A stretch of 33,165 nucleotides of DNA from Exiguobacterium sp. (lineage in GTDB: Bacteria > Bacillota > Bacilli > Exiguobacteriales > Exiguobacteriaceae). The position numbers were made by a program, and so were the translations under genes. Positions 1 to 7,070 of this stretch are shown here, piece by piece; positions within the stretch are counted from its first letter, which is position 1; each line of letters opens with the position of its first letter. The notes beneath the pieces are model-generated. The model made no database searches, was not told the origin of the DNA, and saw nothing but the letters and a program-made list of their open reading frames with translations. The stretch is taken from contig NZ_JAFIFD010000004.1 of the NCBI RefSeq assembly GCF_020832205.1, forward strand, positions 1 through 33,165, written 5' to 3'.

Positions 1-831
1 GTGGGCGAGTTCTGCGTTGTCTTTGGCGAGCTTGTCCATACGCGGGTCGAGCTCGATGCCGTAGATTTTATGCGGCTTGTCCCAATCGGCTTTTTCATTC
101 GCCTCGTTGATCGCCTCATACCAAGCCTTCTTCGGCACGCACGGCCAGTCTTGCGAGCAGAACTCACGGTTGAGACCAGGCGCGATGTTACGGCCGATGA
201 GCGCGGCTTCGATCGCGAGTGTGCCCGAGCCGGTAAAGACATCGTAGAACGGCATGTCCGGCTTCCAGTTCGTCAACTGGATCATGGCCGCGGCCATCGT
301 TTCTTTCAGCGGGGCTTGAGAATGAAGCTCGCGGTATCCGCGACGATGAAGCGCCTCGCCCGACGTATCGATCGTGATCGTCGCCACGTCTTTCAAGAGG
401 GCGACCTCAATCGGATAGAACGCCCCCGTCTTCGGCAACCATTCCCCCGGTTTGTTGTAGCCGCGTTGCATCGCGTCGACGATCGCCTTCTCGGTGATCT
501 TCTGACAGTCGCGAATTGAGAACAACTTCGACTTGACCGAGCGGCCGTCGACGATGAACCGAGCGTCCCACGGCATTAAATCCGTCCACGGAAGTTCGAC
601 GACCCCGTCGAACAGTTCGGTGAATGTCGTCGCCTTGAACTCGGCGACGACGAGCTTGACGCGGTCGGCCGTACGAAGCCACAGGTTGAGACGAGGAATA
701 TCCTCCATCTCGGCGTCGATATAGACGCGTCCGTTCTCGACTTCACATGTATAGCCGAGGTCGCGCACTTCTTTGGCGACGAGCGCCTCGATGCCCATCG
801 CGGCGGTAGCGATCAATTTTCGTTTTGCCAT
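1..831 (-). CDS. rlmL: THUMP-domain 23S rRNA (guanine-N2) methyltransferase, RlmL/YpsC-like (3' end cut by window)
   Basis: The frame is open from the ATG at 831 down to base 1, giving 277 codons that run off the window edge. The N-terminus (MAKRKLIATAAMGIEALVAK) is typical of the THUMP-domain rRNA methyltransferases represented by B. subtilis YpsC and E. coli RlmL. A SAM-binding motif of this class is visible around residues 195-205 (DVFTGSGTLAIEAALIGRN). The family methylates the exocyclic amine of a guanine in 23S rRNA; that activity is family knowledge. The gene lies just downstream of rnpB on the same strand, which is the conserved B. subtilis rnpB-ypsC order. A weak purine stretch (AAAGTAGGG) precedes the start. 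The Asn-Pro-Pro-Tyr-type catalytic motif must lie beyond the window. Confidence 0.88.
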   Translation of the reverse strand, partial: MAKRKLIATAAMGIEALVAKEVRDLGYTCEVENGRVYIDAEMEDIPRLNLWLRTADRVKLVVAEFKATTFTELFDGVVELPWTDLMPWDARFIVDGRSVKSKLFSIRDCQKITEKAIVDAMQRGYNKPGEWLPKTGAFYPIEVALLKDVATITIDTSGEALHRRGYRELHSQAPLKETMAAAMIQLTNWKPDMPFYDVFTGSGTLAIEAALIGRNIAPGLNREFCSQDWPCVPKKAWYEAINEANEKADWDKPHKIYGIELDPRMDKLAKDNAELAH

Positions 832-872
832 AGTATCCCTACTTTCTATTTGTTCGTCCTAAAATGGTCAAG

Positions 873-907
873 TAAAAAGGAGCTCAAGTAGGATTGCTTG
901 AACTCCT
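873..907 (-). terminator. Intrinsic terminator of rnpB
   Basis: Read on the minus strand, an 11-bp stem (AGGAGTTCAAG paired with CTTGAGCTCCT, one G-U pair) is followed by TTTTT. It lies about 20 bases past the 3' end of rnpB and before the methyltransferase gene. Confidence 0.85.
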
Positions 908-923
908 GGTCGATGTAAAATGA

Positions 924-1313
924 GAGACTATGCTGTCCTGTAAGCCATGTTCTGTACTCCGGTGCTCATAACGGTCTCCCTGGCACGATGGAGTGACAAT
1001 CATCTATCTGCGCCGTCTGGCGCCCTCCGTCCCGTTCGGTTCCGGTCAGGAAGTTCCCCTACCATAGTTTGGGTTTCTCGCTCGTGGGGTTTACCTCGTT
1101 CCACTCTGAACGTTTCCGGTCAGACTCCGTCACTGTGGCACTTTCAAGAAGCTTGCACCATATCCGAGGACTTAGGTGCTTCTTCTGCCGTCAACTTGCG
1201 TTGCCTACACTTATCTTTTCGTGTAGCACGATCACTACAGCCATCACAGGCTGTGCGAGCATGGACTTTCCTCAAGACTTGCGTCCCGCGATTGTCCAGA
1301 CCTCATAGTCACT
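924..1313 (-). ncRNA. rnpB: RNase P RNA, bacterial type B
   Basis: This is the catalytic RNA of RNase P, which matures tRNA 5' ends. On the minus strand the conserved elements appear in order: GAGGAAAGTCCATGCTCGCAC, then TGACGGCAGAAGAAG, CTTGAAAGTGCCACAGTGACG, GAGTGGAACGAGGTAAACCC, GAGCGAGAAACCCAAA with GGTAGGGGAA, AGATAGATGATTG, and finally ACAGAACATGGCTTACAG. These match the B. subtilis type B RNA as I remember it. The ends are set by helix P1 (GACTATG near the 5' end pairing with CATAGTC near the 3' end). The length of about 390 nt is close to the 401 nt of B. subtilis. A strong promoter precedes it and a terminator follows. Apparent reading frames across it are spurious. Confidence 0.96.
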
Positions 1314-1319
1314 TCACCC

Positions 1320-1348
1320 ATTGTAGCCGATAAACGTCACGTTGACAA
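1320..1348 (-). promoter_or_regulatory. SigA-type promoter of rnpB
   Basis: On the minus strand: -35 TTGTCA (1348-1343), 17-bp spacer, -10 TACAAT (1325-1320). The predicted start point near 1313 coincides with the 5' end of the RNase P RNA. Confidence 0.82.
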
Positions 1349-1362
1349 CCGACAAGCTGAAC

Positions 1363-1391
1363 TTGATTTTCACGGCGGTCAGCGCTAAAAT
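1363..1391 (+). promoter_or_regulatory. SigA-type promoter of the unknown gene at 1425
   Basis: On the plus strand: -35 TTGATT (1363-1368), 17-bp spacer, -10 TAAAAT (1386-1391). The predicted start near 1398 lies 27 bases before the coding start. It is divergent from the rnpB promoter; the two -35 boxes are only 14 bp apart. Confidence 0.6.
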
Positions 1392-1424
1392 AAGGCGTGT
1401 TCCATTGAACAAGGAGGGATTTTG

Positions 1425-1829
1425 ATGCGTCAAGATGCAAAGAACGGTTGGATTCAACGGCTGACCTATGTGATTGAAATCGATGACATTAAAGCGCTCC
1501 ACCCAAACAACGGCGTTTTCGCCTTCTATCGTAAAAATCGACTCGTCCAAGGGTTTGAGCCGTTCGACATTAAAGCACCGAACGAACTGTCAAAACGGCC
1601 TTACCATTTCGATCACCATAACTTGGCCCACCTGCATGAACGTTTTCCTGAATCGATCCCGCTTTTCGATGCATCGGTTCAGACGCGACGTGACTGGAGC
1701 GACCTCGTTCGTGTCGGCCTTTGTACCATCATTGCCGACGGGAAATTAAGTTTTGAACATATCGATGACAACGGGAACGTGCTAGAAGCGAGTATTCGTT
1801 GGACAGGTGAAGCGATCACCATCGACTGA
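1425..1829 (+). CDS. Hypothetical protein, 134 aa
   Basis: I do not recognise this protein. The ATG at 1425 follows an excellent Shine-Dalgarno AAGGAGG (1411-1417) at 7-base spacing, which beats the in-frame TTG one codon earlier. The product is a soluble acidic-to-neutral protein with no signal peptide or membrane segment. It starts MRQDAKNGWIQRLTYVIEID and is rich in short, alternating beta-like stretches (GVFAFYRKNRLVQGF; LVRVGLCTIIADGKLSF). No catalytic motif is apparent. It is a monocistronic unit: its own promoter lies between it and the divergent rnpB, and a 21-bp terminator hairpin follows. Gene reality is well supported by the start context, promoter and terminator; function is unknown. 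Confidence 0.8.
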   Translation: MRQDAKNGWIQRLTYVIEIDDIKALHPNNGVFAFYRKNRLVQGFEPFDIKAPNELSKRPYHFDHHNLAHLHERFPESIPLFDASVQTRRDWSDLVRVGLCTIIADGKLSFEHIDDNGNVLEASIRWTGEAITID

Positions 1830-1838
1830 CATATGAAA

Positions 1839-1894
1839 ACAACACCACCTCACCTGTTGACGGTCTCGTCAACAGGTGAGGTGGTGTTTTTCAT
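1839..1894. terminator. Bidirectional terminator, 21-bp perfect stem
   Basis: AACACCACCTCACCTGTTGAC (1841-1861) pairs perfectly with 1868-1888 across a 6-base loop. TTTTT follows on the plus strand, and on the minus strand the AAAAC at 1835-1839 reads as a U-rich tail. It ends both the gene at 1425 and the convergent protease gene, whose stop codon (1891-1893) abuts the stem. Confidence 0.9.
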
Positions 1895-3351
1895 GTCTCT
1901 TCGATCGTTTCGACCGGTTCTTCAACCGGTGGCGCGGCCGGCACGTATGTGTTTGAGACGACACGTTCCGAGATGTCGGTCGGCTTCAAGACGACCGTCA
2001 AGTTCGAGGCCGTGTCGCCGCGCACCGGGAACGTACCCGGAACGTGGAGCGCCTCATAAACGGTTTTCCCGGATGCATCGAGCACCGTGACGACCCCTTT
2101 CCGTGTCGTCGTCAACTCGAACGTCTGCGCATCGGCCGCTTTGACCGAGACGCTCGGTTTGACCGGGTTGACGTACGTGACGTTACGGCTAGAGGAACGC
2201 TTATACTTTCCGTCCGAGACGACGGCCGTGAGCCGATACTGTCCGCTCGGTAACCAGTCTCCGCCGGCATACATCGTGAAGGCGCCGCCGTTCGCCGGGA
2301 GCGTCTTCACTTTCCGCGTCCCTTGATAGAGAGTGTACGTCGTTTTCAAGTTCGGCCGATTCATGACGGAAAGTTTTGCCTCTTGGACGTACCGGTTCGT
2401 GAGCGTCGCCGGGGCCGAGATGGACACCGGGCGCGGCGTCGCGTCGAGCAACCGTTTCGTATTGAGCTCCGTGTACGCCTTCCCGCTCACGCGAGGCATT
2501 TTTTGTAGCAACCCATCGATGTCGGTCGGCGTCAAGAACGGATTCACTGATTTGACGAGTGCGATGCCTGACGTCACCATCGGCGCCGCCATCGACGTGC
2601 CGTCCATGAAGATGAAACTGTTCTTCAGCCCGAGCGACAAGACGTTGACACCAGGAGCCACCACTTTCACTTGGCTGTCCATGTTCGAGAACGCGGCGAC
2701 CCGATGCCGTGAATCGACCGCTCCGACGGCGATGACTTCTTTCATGTTCGCAGGGAACGATACTTTTGTCGCACCATCGTTGCCCGACGAGGCGACGATG
2801 ACGACGCCTTTCGCCCGCGCCCGTTTGATCGAGTCGGCGAGCACGCGATCATAGTCTTGACCTCCGAGCGATAAGTTGATGATCGTCGCCCCTTTCGCGA
2901 CCGCCGTGTCGACGGCTTTCGCGACCGTCCATGAATCCGTGAACTCTGAGTTCTTGCCATAAAAGACGTTATAAAAATGATAGCGGACGTTCGGGGCGAG
3001 CCCGGCGATCCCGTATTTATTATGCAGCCCAGACATGATGCCGGCCGTATGCGTGCCGTGATAATCGATACTGTATGGACCTTTCATCGAATTGACGACC
3101 CGCGGGACGTTCAACAACTCTTTGTGGGTCCGGTCGGCAGATGAATCAATCAACGCGACGACGATGTCGGCGGCGCCTCGAGTCGTGTTCCACGTCAAGT
3201 CGGTCCCGGTCTGTTTGATATAGTACTGGTTTCCGACACGCGGCTCTGCCACGACGTAGCCATGCTTCTCGAGAATCACTGGTTTTGACTCCGCCCCGGC
3301 CGTCGTCGGGACGAGTAACGTCAACGCCGTCAACAATAAGATTTTTTTCAT
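1891..3351 (-). CDS. Secreted S8 subtilisin-like serine protease, 486 aa
   Basis: A signal peptide (MKKILLLTALTLLVPTTAGA, about residues 1-20) predicts secretion. The catalytic residues appear in subtilase order: Asp69 (ALIDSSAD), His98 (YHGTHTAGI), oxyanion Asn191 (SSGNDG) and Ser253 (DGTSMAAPM). The Asp motif is DSS rather than the usual D-S/T-G. Only about 45 residues separate the signal peptide from the catalytic domain, so no full-size I9 propeptide is visible. Residues of about 310-470 form beta-rich, probably Ig-like segments (YTLYQGTRKVKTLP; VVTVLDASGKTVYE), and the C-terminus is an acidic Pro-Val-Glu tail. I prefer the ATG at 3351 because a GGAG lies 9 bases upstream; an in-frame ATG at 3366 has no ribosome binding site. 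Substrate is unknown. Confidence 0.9.
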   Translation of the reverse strand: MKKILLLTALTLLVPTTAGAESKPVILEKHGYVVAEPRVGNQYYIKQTGTDLTWNTTRGAADIVVALIDSSADRTHKELLNVPRVVNSMKGPYSIDYHGTHTAGIMSGLHNKYGIAGLAPNVRYHFYNVFYGKNSEFTDSWTVAKAVDTAVAKGATIINLSLGGQDYDRVLADSIKRARAKGVVIVASSGNDGATKVSFPANMKEVIAVGAVDSRHRVAAFSNMDSQVKVVAPGVNVLSLGLKNSFIFMDGTSMAAPMVTSGIALVKSVNPFLTPTDIDGLLQKMPRVSGKAYTELNTKRLLDATPRPVSISAPATLTNRYVQEAKLSVMNRPNLKTTYTLYQGTRKVKTLPANGGAFTMYAGGDWLPSGQYRLTAVVSDGKYKRSSSRNVTYVNPVKPSVSVKAADAQTFELTTTRKGVVTVLDASGKTVYEALHVPGTFPVRGDTASNLTVVLKPTDISERVVSNTYVPAAPPVEEPVETIEET

Positions 3352-3455
3352 CGCCTTACGCTCCATTCAACTTCATAAGATGGCTCTATTATCGCAAATT
3401 TCAGATTAGATTTCCCTTTTTTCTCAAAAAAAGAGTATGACATTTTTTCGACAGA

Positions 3456-3863
3456 TTACCAATAGTCCGGGATCTCCGCGTGTTCCATCTCAAAATCGAC
3501 GATCCTTCCGATCGTCAAATACGTGTAATAGCGGGCAAGTTCCGTCCGGTACGGGTCTGGTGTGAACCCATCCAAGTCCTCGCCGAGCGGCGAACCGTCA
3601 ATCGTCTCGAACTGTTGACAAAAAAACGACTCCGTCTCTTTGTTCCAGACGATCGTGTCTCCGATGTATCCGCTCCCGAAACGGATGTAATCGATGACGG
3701 AAGGGACGATTACCTCGGCCGGGAGCCGTTCACTCATGCGGCCGACGAGTTCATACCGATCACGCTCCGCAAAGACCGCTTCTTCGAGCGACGTGCACTT
3801 CAACACTTCTTTGTTGATTTCAATCAACACGATATAGTCCCCAGACTCAATCGACAGCTTCAT
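3456..3863 (-). CDS. Hypothetical protein, 135 aa
   Basis: I do not recognise this protein. The start MKLSIESGDYIVLIEINKEV is preceded by GAGGTG at suitable spacing, which favours 3863 over an in-frame ATG at 3884. The product is acidic, soluble, without signal or membrane segments, and ends EMEHAEIPDYW. It contains many Glu, Asp and aromatic residues and a single Cys pair is not conserved in spacing (one Cys near residue 22, one near 81). It sits between the protease (same strand, 104 bases downstream) and the divergent gene at 4035. No terminator is evident between it and the protease. Function unknown. Confidence 0.7.
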   Translation of the reverse strand: MKLSIESGDYIVLIEINKEVLKCTSLEEAVFAERDRYELVGRMSERLPAEVIVPSVIDYIRFGSGYIGDTIVWNKETESFFCQQFETIDGSPLGEDLDGFTPDPYRTELARYYTYLTIGRIVDFEMEHAEIPDYW

Positions 3864-4034
3864 CTCTTCACCTCGTCTCCACATCCCATTGTTAGCTCTA
3901 TCTTAACAAATATTCGGAGAAAAACACCGAAATCCTGTGAGCCTGTACAAATTTTCCATTCGGTCGATTCATACAACATGAAGAAATCGGTTTTTGCTAT
4001 ACTAAGGTATATGACCGTAGAGAGGAAGTGCAAC

Positions 4035-4922
4035 ATGGCCAAACGTCCTTTGACCCCTCGCGAGAGCGAGCTGATCGCGACCGCTTTGTTCGTTATCGGC
4101 ACCGTCCCATATAACGGGCACATCGACCGGCTCGAATCGCTCACGCTTCGCGACATCGCCGACGACTATTTGTCTGGGAAGCGCTCTGTCACCGAGGCGA
4201 TCGACGCCTTGGACCAATACATCCACGTCCGGCGCCATCGCTTCAAAAATGTCACACCCCACAACTTATGGACGCTCGACGACCGGACCGAGCAAGAGGC
4301 GCTCCGTTATATCGTGCGACGGCCCGAGTTGAAGAAAGGGCAGACGCTGAACAAGAAAGATCAACCGTACCAAGTCGGCCAAGACGTCGAGTTCAAAGTC
4401 GACAAACATGTCGACCGTGGACAGTTCCGCATCTATATCGGCAAACAGAACGGTTTCACGTTCAAGGCCCAGTCGAAAGACAAAGACAAGTTGAAGGCGG
4501 CGAGCGGCTGGATCACGCACATGGATTTGAAAGACCGTCTCGTCTTCGTCAACCTCACCGATTTCGGCCGGCAACCGATCGACCCGGAGATCAAACAGGC
4601 ACTTGAAGCGATGAGCGCCTCCCTCCTCGGCTGGTTCGCCACGGCGACGCTCCCGACCGAGGATGAGGCGAAGACGGCGAAACAAATGATCGCCACCTTG
4701 CAGCGCCGCGATCAACCTTATTGGTTCACGTTGACGACAGCGATGAACCATCCGAAACCCGAGCACGTGAAGCGCTGGGGGGCGTTCGTCAACTTGCTCG
4801 TGAAAGCGAGCACCGGGGACGCTTCGGCGATCGAGACGCTCGAGACACAAGAAGATAAATATTTCAAAGATGCCTTTTTGCGGGCGATGCGTGCCCTGCA
4901 CGGAGAACTGGCGCCCAAGTGA
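4035..4922 (+). CDS. Hypothetical protein, 295 aa
   Basis: I do not recognise a family. The start MAKRPLTPRESELIATALFV follows GAGGAAG; the frame stays open far upstream (to 3480), but that stretch overlaps the opposite-strand gene at 3456 and lacks a ribosome binding site. Residues 1-70 look helical with a small hydrophobic stretch (LIATALFVIGTVPY). Residues of about 95-180 are rich in Lys, Asp and beta-type patterns (GQDVEFKVDKHVDRGQFRIY), and the C-terminal third is helical. There is no clear catalytic motif, signal peptide or Cys cluster. A terminator follows at 4932. A TATACT near 4004-4009 could be a -10 box, but I find no convincing -35. Confidence 0.75.
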   Translation: MAKRPLTPRESELIATALFVIGTVPYNGHIDRLESLTLRDIADDYLSGKRSVTEAIDALDQYIHVRRHRFKNVTPHNLWTLDDRTEQEALRYIVRRPELKKGQTLNKKDQPYQVGQDVEFKVDKHVDRGQFRIYIGKQNGFTFKAQSKDKDKLKAASGWITHMDLKDRLVFVNLTDFGRQPIDPEIKQALEAMSASLLGWFATATLPTEDEAKTAKQMIATLQRRDQPYWFTLTTAMNHPKPEHVKRWGAFVNLLVKASTGDASAIETLETQEDKYFKDAFLRAMRALHGELAPK

Positions 4923-4931
4923 CTACGATTC

Positions 4932-4965
4932 AAGCGGTAACGGCCACAGCCTTTGCCGCTTTTTC
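4932..4965 (+). terminator. Intrinsic terminator after the 295-aa gene
   Basis: AAGCGGTAA (4932-4940) pairs with TTGCCGCTT (4953-4961), including one G-U pair, with an inner GGC/GCC extension, and is followed by TTTT. Only 24 bases then remain before the hssR start, so hssR must be read through or use a promoter upstream of or within this hairpin. Confidence 0.7.
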
Positions 4966-4988
4966 ACCGTTTAGAAAGGAAGGGTCCG

Positions 4989-5654
4989 ATGCACGTATTG
5001 ATTGTAGAAGATGATGAACACATTCTCCGCTTGCTCGACGACACCATGCAACGGGCCGGTCATTCGACGACGTTGACGACCGATCCGACCGTGGCCGAGA
5101 AGCTGTTCACCGAACGGCCGGCCGATGCCGCCGTCATCGATGTGTTGCTGCCGGGTATGGATGGACGCGAGCTATGCCGTCGACTGAAGATGCTGCTCGA
5201 CGTCCCGGTCATCTTGTTGACCGCACTCGGTGAATGGGACGATAAACGAAGCGGTTTTGAACACGGCGCCGACGATTACATGACGAAGCCGTTCATTCCC
5301 GATGAACTGTTGTTCCGGCTCCAAGCCGTCGCGAAACGGTATGAGCGGACGGCACAGACGATCGTCCAAGCCGGTCCGCTCACGCTCGATTTGCGTGACT
5401 ACCGCTTGAACGTCGATGGCGAGACGATGCACTTGCCGAAACGTGAATTCGAGTTGTTGTACCAGCTCGCCGCCTTCCCTTCTCGCGTCTTCAGCCGCGA
5501 TGAGCTGATTGAGAACGTCTGGGGCTTGGATTTTGACGGGGACGACCGCACCATCGACGTGCATATTAAGCGACTGAGAAGTCGTATCCGCCATGAACAA
5601 GTCGTGATCCGGACGGTGCGCGGGGTCGGCTACGCCCTCGAGGTGATGACATGA
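4989..5654 (+). CDS. hssR: OmpR-family response regulator, HssR-like
   Basis: The 221-residue protein has an N-terminal receiver domain (acidic Glu7-Asp8-Asp9, phosphoacceptor Asp51 in AVIDVLLPGMDG, Lys in DDYMTKPF) and a C-terminal winged-helix DNA-binding domain (LPKREFELLYQLAAFPSRVF; DDRTIDVHIKRLRSRI; VRGVGY). The string DFDGDDRTIDVHIKRLRSRI closely resembles the corresponding part of Staphylococcus HssR as I recall it (DYEGDERTVDVHIKRLRQRL). The start ATG follows AAGGAAGGG. It overlaps the kinase gene by 4 bases (ATGA) and is followed by heme-efflux-type hrtBA genes, so the likely role is activating hrtBA in response to excess heme. The receiver/wHTH class is certain; the HssR name rests on similarity and context. 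Confidence 0.88.
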   Translation: MHVLIVEDDEHILRLLDDTMQRAGHSTTLTTDPTVAEKLFTERPADAAVIDVLLPGMDGRELCRRLKMLLDVPVILLTALGEWDDKRSGFEHGADDYMTKPFIPDELLFRLQAVAKRYERTAQTIVQAGPLTLDLRDYRLNVDGETMHLPKREFELLYQLAAFPSRVFSRDELIENVWGLDFDGDDRTIDVHIKRLRSRIRHEQVVIRTVRGVGYALEVMT

Positions 5655-7006
5655 AGACACTCTATACGCGCATCGTCTTGACAGTGTTCTTCATTTTACT
5701 TGCCTCGGGCGCCATCGCCCTCCTCGTCAGCAACGTCGCCTATTACGTCTGGTGGCAACCGTCGTATAGTGAAAAGACCGAACGGACGGCGAGCACGGCC
5801 ATCGGCTATTTCGAGAACCATACCGACCAAGACGAGGCCGCCTATTACTCACTCCTCGCGAGGACGGGTTATCAGTTGCTCGTCGTCAAGGCGGACGGAC
5901 GCATCATGCGCTATGGGGGAGAGTTTCGCAACGAAACGATGGACGACGAAGTCATCCGCTCCGTCCGTGACGGAAACGTTTACGAAGGGATGCGCGACTA
6001 TCCGTTCCATCTCTTTCTGCTCGGGCTGTTCGACAACGAGGTCGTCAACACGTACGGCTTTCCGTTGACCGGCAGTGACGGGGTGGACGCGGTCTTCATG
6101 CGCCCCGATCTGTCCGCACAAATTCGTGAGCTCCACTTGTTCGTCGGTCTCTTTTTTGCCACGTTGACCGTTCTGGCGTTTCTGTTGATCGCGCTGGCGA
6201 CCCGAAATATCGTCCGGCCCGTCAAAGCGCTGACCTTTGCGACGGCCTCGGTCGCTTCGGGCACGAGACCACGCGACTTGCCGCTTGAACGGTCAGACGA
6301 GATCGGCGTGCTCGCGAGACGGTTCGATGACATGGCTGAGACGCTTGAAAAGTCTGAGGCAGAACGGAAGCGGTTCGTCTCGAACGTCTCCCATGAGTTC
6401 CGCTCCCCGCTCACGTCGCTTACCGGATATGCGACGAGACTCGTCGAAACGACCGACGGTGAGGCGAACGACTATGCGCGCATCATTCGAGACGAGACGG
6501 AACGGCTATCGGGGCTGACGACACAGTTGCTCTTGCTCGCCCGACTCGATGAAGCGGATATCACCCTAGAGACGGACATCGTCCTCGCCGATTCGATCGA
6601 GGACGTCATACGCGGCCTGTCTTTCCAACTCGACCAGACAGGCGTCGCCATATCGACCGACCTCGACGCGTCCATCATCATAAAAGGCGACCCGCTCCTG
6701 CTGTCACAAGTGTGGGCCAACTTACTCCAAAATGCCCTCCACGCCTCACCTGAAGGCGGGCTGATCCGTGTCCGTCTGGAACAACTCGAACGGCCGACCG
6801 TGACGATCACCGACGACGGCACCGGCATGGACGAAGCGACGAAAACACGCCTGTTCGAACGTTTCTTCCAAGGAGACGTTTCCCGGTCAACGACCGGGAC
6901 AGGACTCGGCCTGTCCATCGTCCACGATATCGTCGCCTTGCACCGTGGAACGATTCATGTCGATTCGACGCCTGGGCGCGGCACCGTGTTCACAATCACA
7001 TTGTAG
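5651..7006 (+). CDS. hssS: Membrane sensor histidine kinase, HssS-like
   Basis: The 451-residue kinase has membrane segments at about 7-29 and 160-184, an extracytoplasmic sensor domain between them, HAMP (to about 235), HisKA with phospho-His248 (SNVSHEFRSPLTSL), and HATPase_c with N box (LLQNALHAS), G1 (DDGTGMD) and G2 (GTGLGLSIV). Sensor features such as DYPFHLFLLGLFDNEV and AVFMRPD resemble S. aureus HssS (KPFALFVTGFFDN; AVFMRPD). HssS senses heme or heme-related membrane stress and phosphorylates HssR. The ATGA overlap implies translational coupling with hssR. It ends 64 bases before hrtB, and the HssR-like repeat starts 3 bases after its stop. Confidence 0.87.
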   Translation: MKTLYTRIVLTVFFILLASGAIALLVSNVAYYVWWQPSYSEKTERTASTAIGYFENHTDQDEAAYYSLLARTGYQLLVVKADGRIMRYGGEFRNETMDDEVIRSVRDGNVYEGMRDYPFHLFLLGLFDNEVVNTYGFPLTGSDGVDAVFMRPDLSAQIRELHLFVGLFFATLTVLAFLLIALATRNIVRPVKALTFATASVASGTRPRDLPLERSDEIGVLARRFDDMAETLEKSEAERKRFVSNVSHEFRSPLTSLTGYATRLVETTDGEANDYARIIRDETERLSGLTTQLLLLARLDEADITLETDIVLADSIEDVIRGLSFQLDQTGVAISTDLDASIIIKGDPLLLSQVWANLLQNALHASPEGGLIRVRLEQLERPTVTITDDGTGMDEATKTRLFERFFQGDVSRSTTGTGLGLSIVHDIVALHRGTIHVDSTPGRGTVFTITL

Positions 7007-7008
7007 CC

Positions 7009-7028
7009 GTTCATACTCCGTTCATATT
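7009..7028 (+). promoter_or_regulatory. Candidate HssR-binding direct repeat in the hrtB promoter
   Basis: GTTCATACT (7009-7017) and GTTCATATT (7020-7028) are separated by 2 bases. This equals the GTTCATATT-N2-GTTCATATT direct repeat I recall for HssR at the S. aureus hrtAB promoter, with one mismatch. A -10-like TATGCT follows at 7036-7041, so the repeat occupies the -35 zone, as expected for an OmpR-type activator. Confidence 0.8.
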
Positions 7029-7038
7029 CATCCGCTAT

Positions 7039-7070
7039 GCTTCCTTCATCGACATGAAGGAGGCTTTTTT
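7039..7070 (+). terminator. Terminator-like hairpin containing the hrtB ribosome binding site
   Basis: GCTTCCTTCAT (7039-7049) and ATGAAGGAGGC (7054-7064) form an 11-bp stem (one G-U) with a CGAC loop, followed by TTTTTT (7065-7070) and directly by the hrtB ATG. The 3' arm contains the whole AAGGAGG Shine-Dalgarno sequence. A transcript reading in from hssS would form the hairpin; one started at about 7048 from the -10 at 7036 would lack most of the 5' arm. Confidence 0.65.

Noticed and set aside
1-519. Plus-strand open frame of 172 codons at the window start
   Set aside because: It is antisense to the rlmL-like gene, which has clear homology features on the minus strand.
947-1333. Plus-strand open frames of 128 and 79 codons
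   Set aside because: They lie entirely over rnpB on the opposite strand; the RNA signature is unmistakable.
3408-3435. AT-only inverted repeat (CTTTTTT / AAAAAAG) upstream of the protease gene
   Set aside because: It is low-complexity sequence with no GC stem, so I do not call it a terminator or operator.
3480-4034. In-frame upstream extension of the 295-aa gene
   Set aside because: It overlaps the opposite-strand gene at 3456-3863 and has no ribosome binding site, whereas ATG 4035 does.
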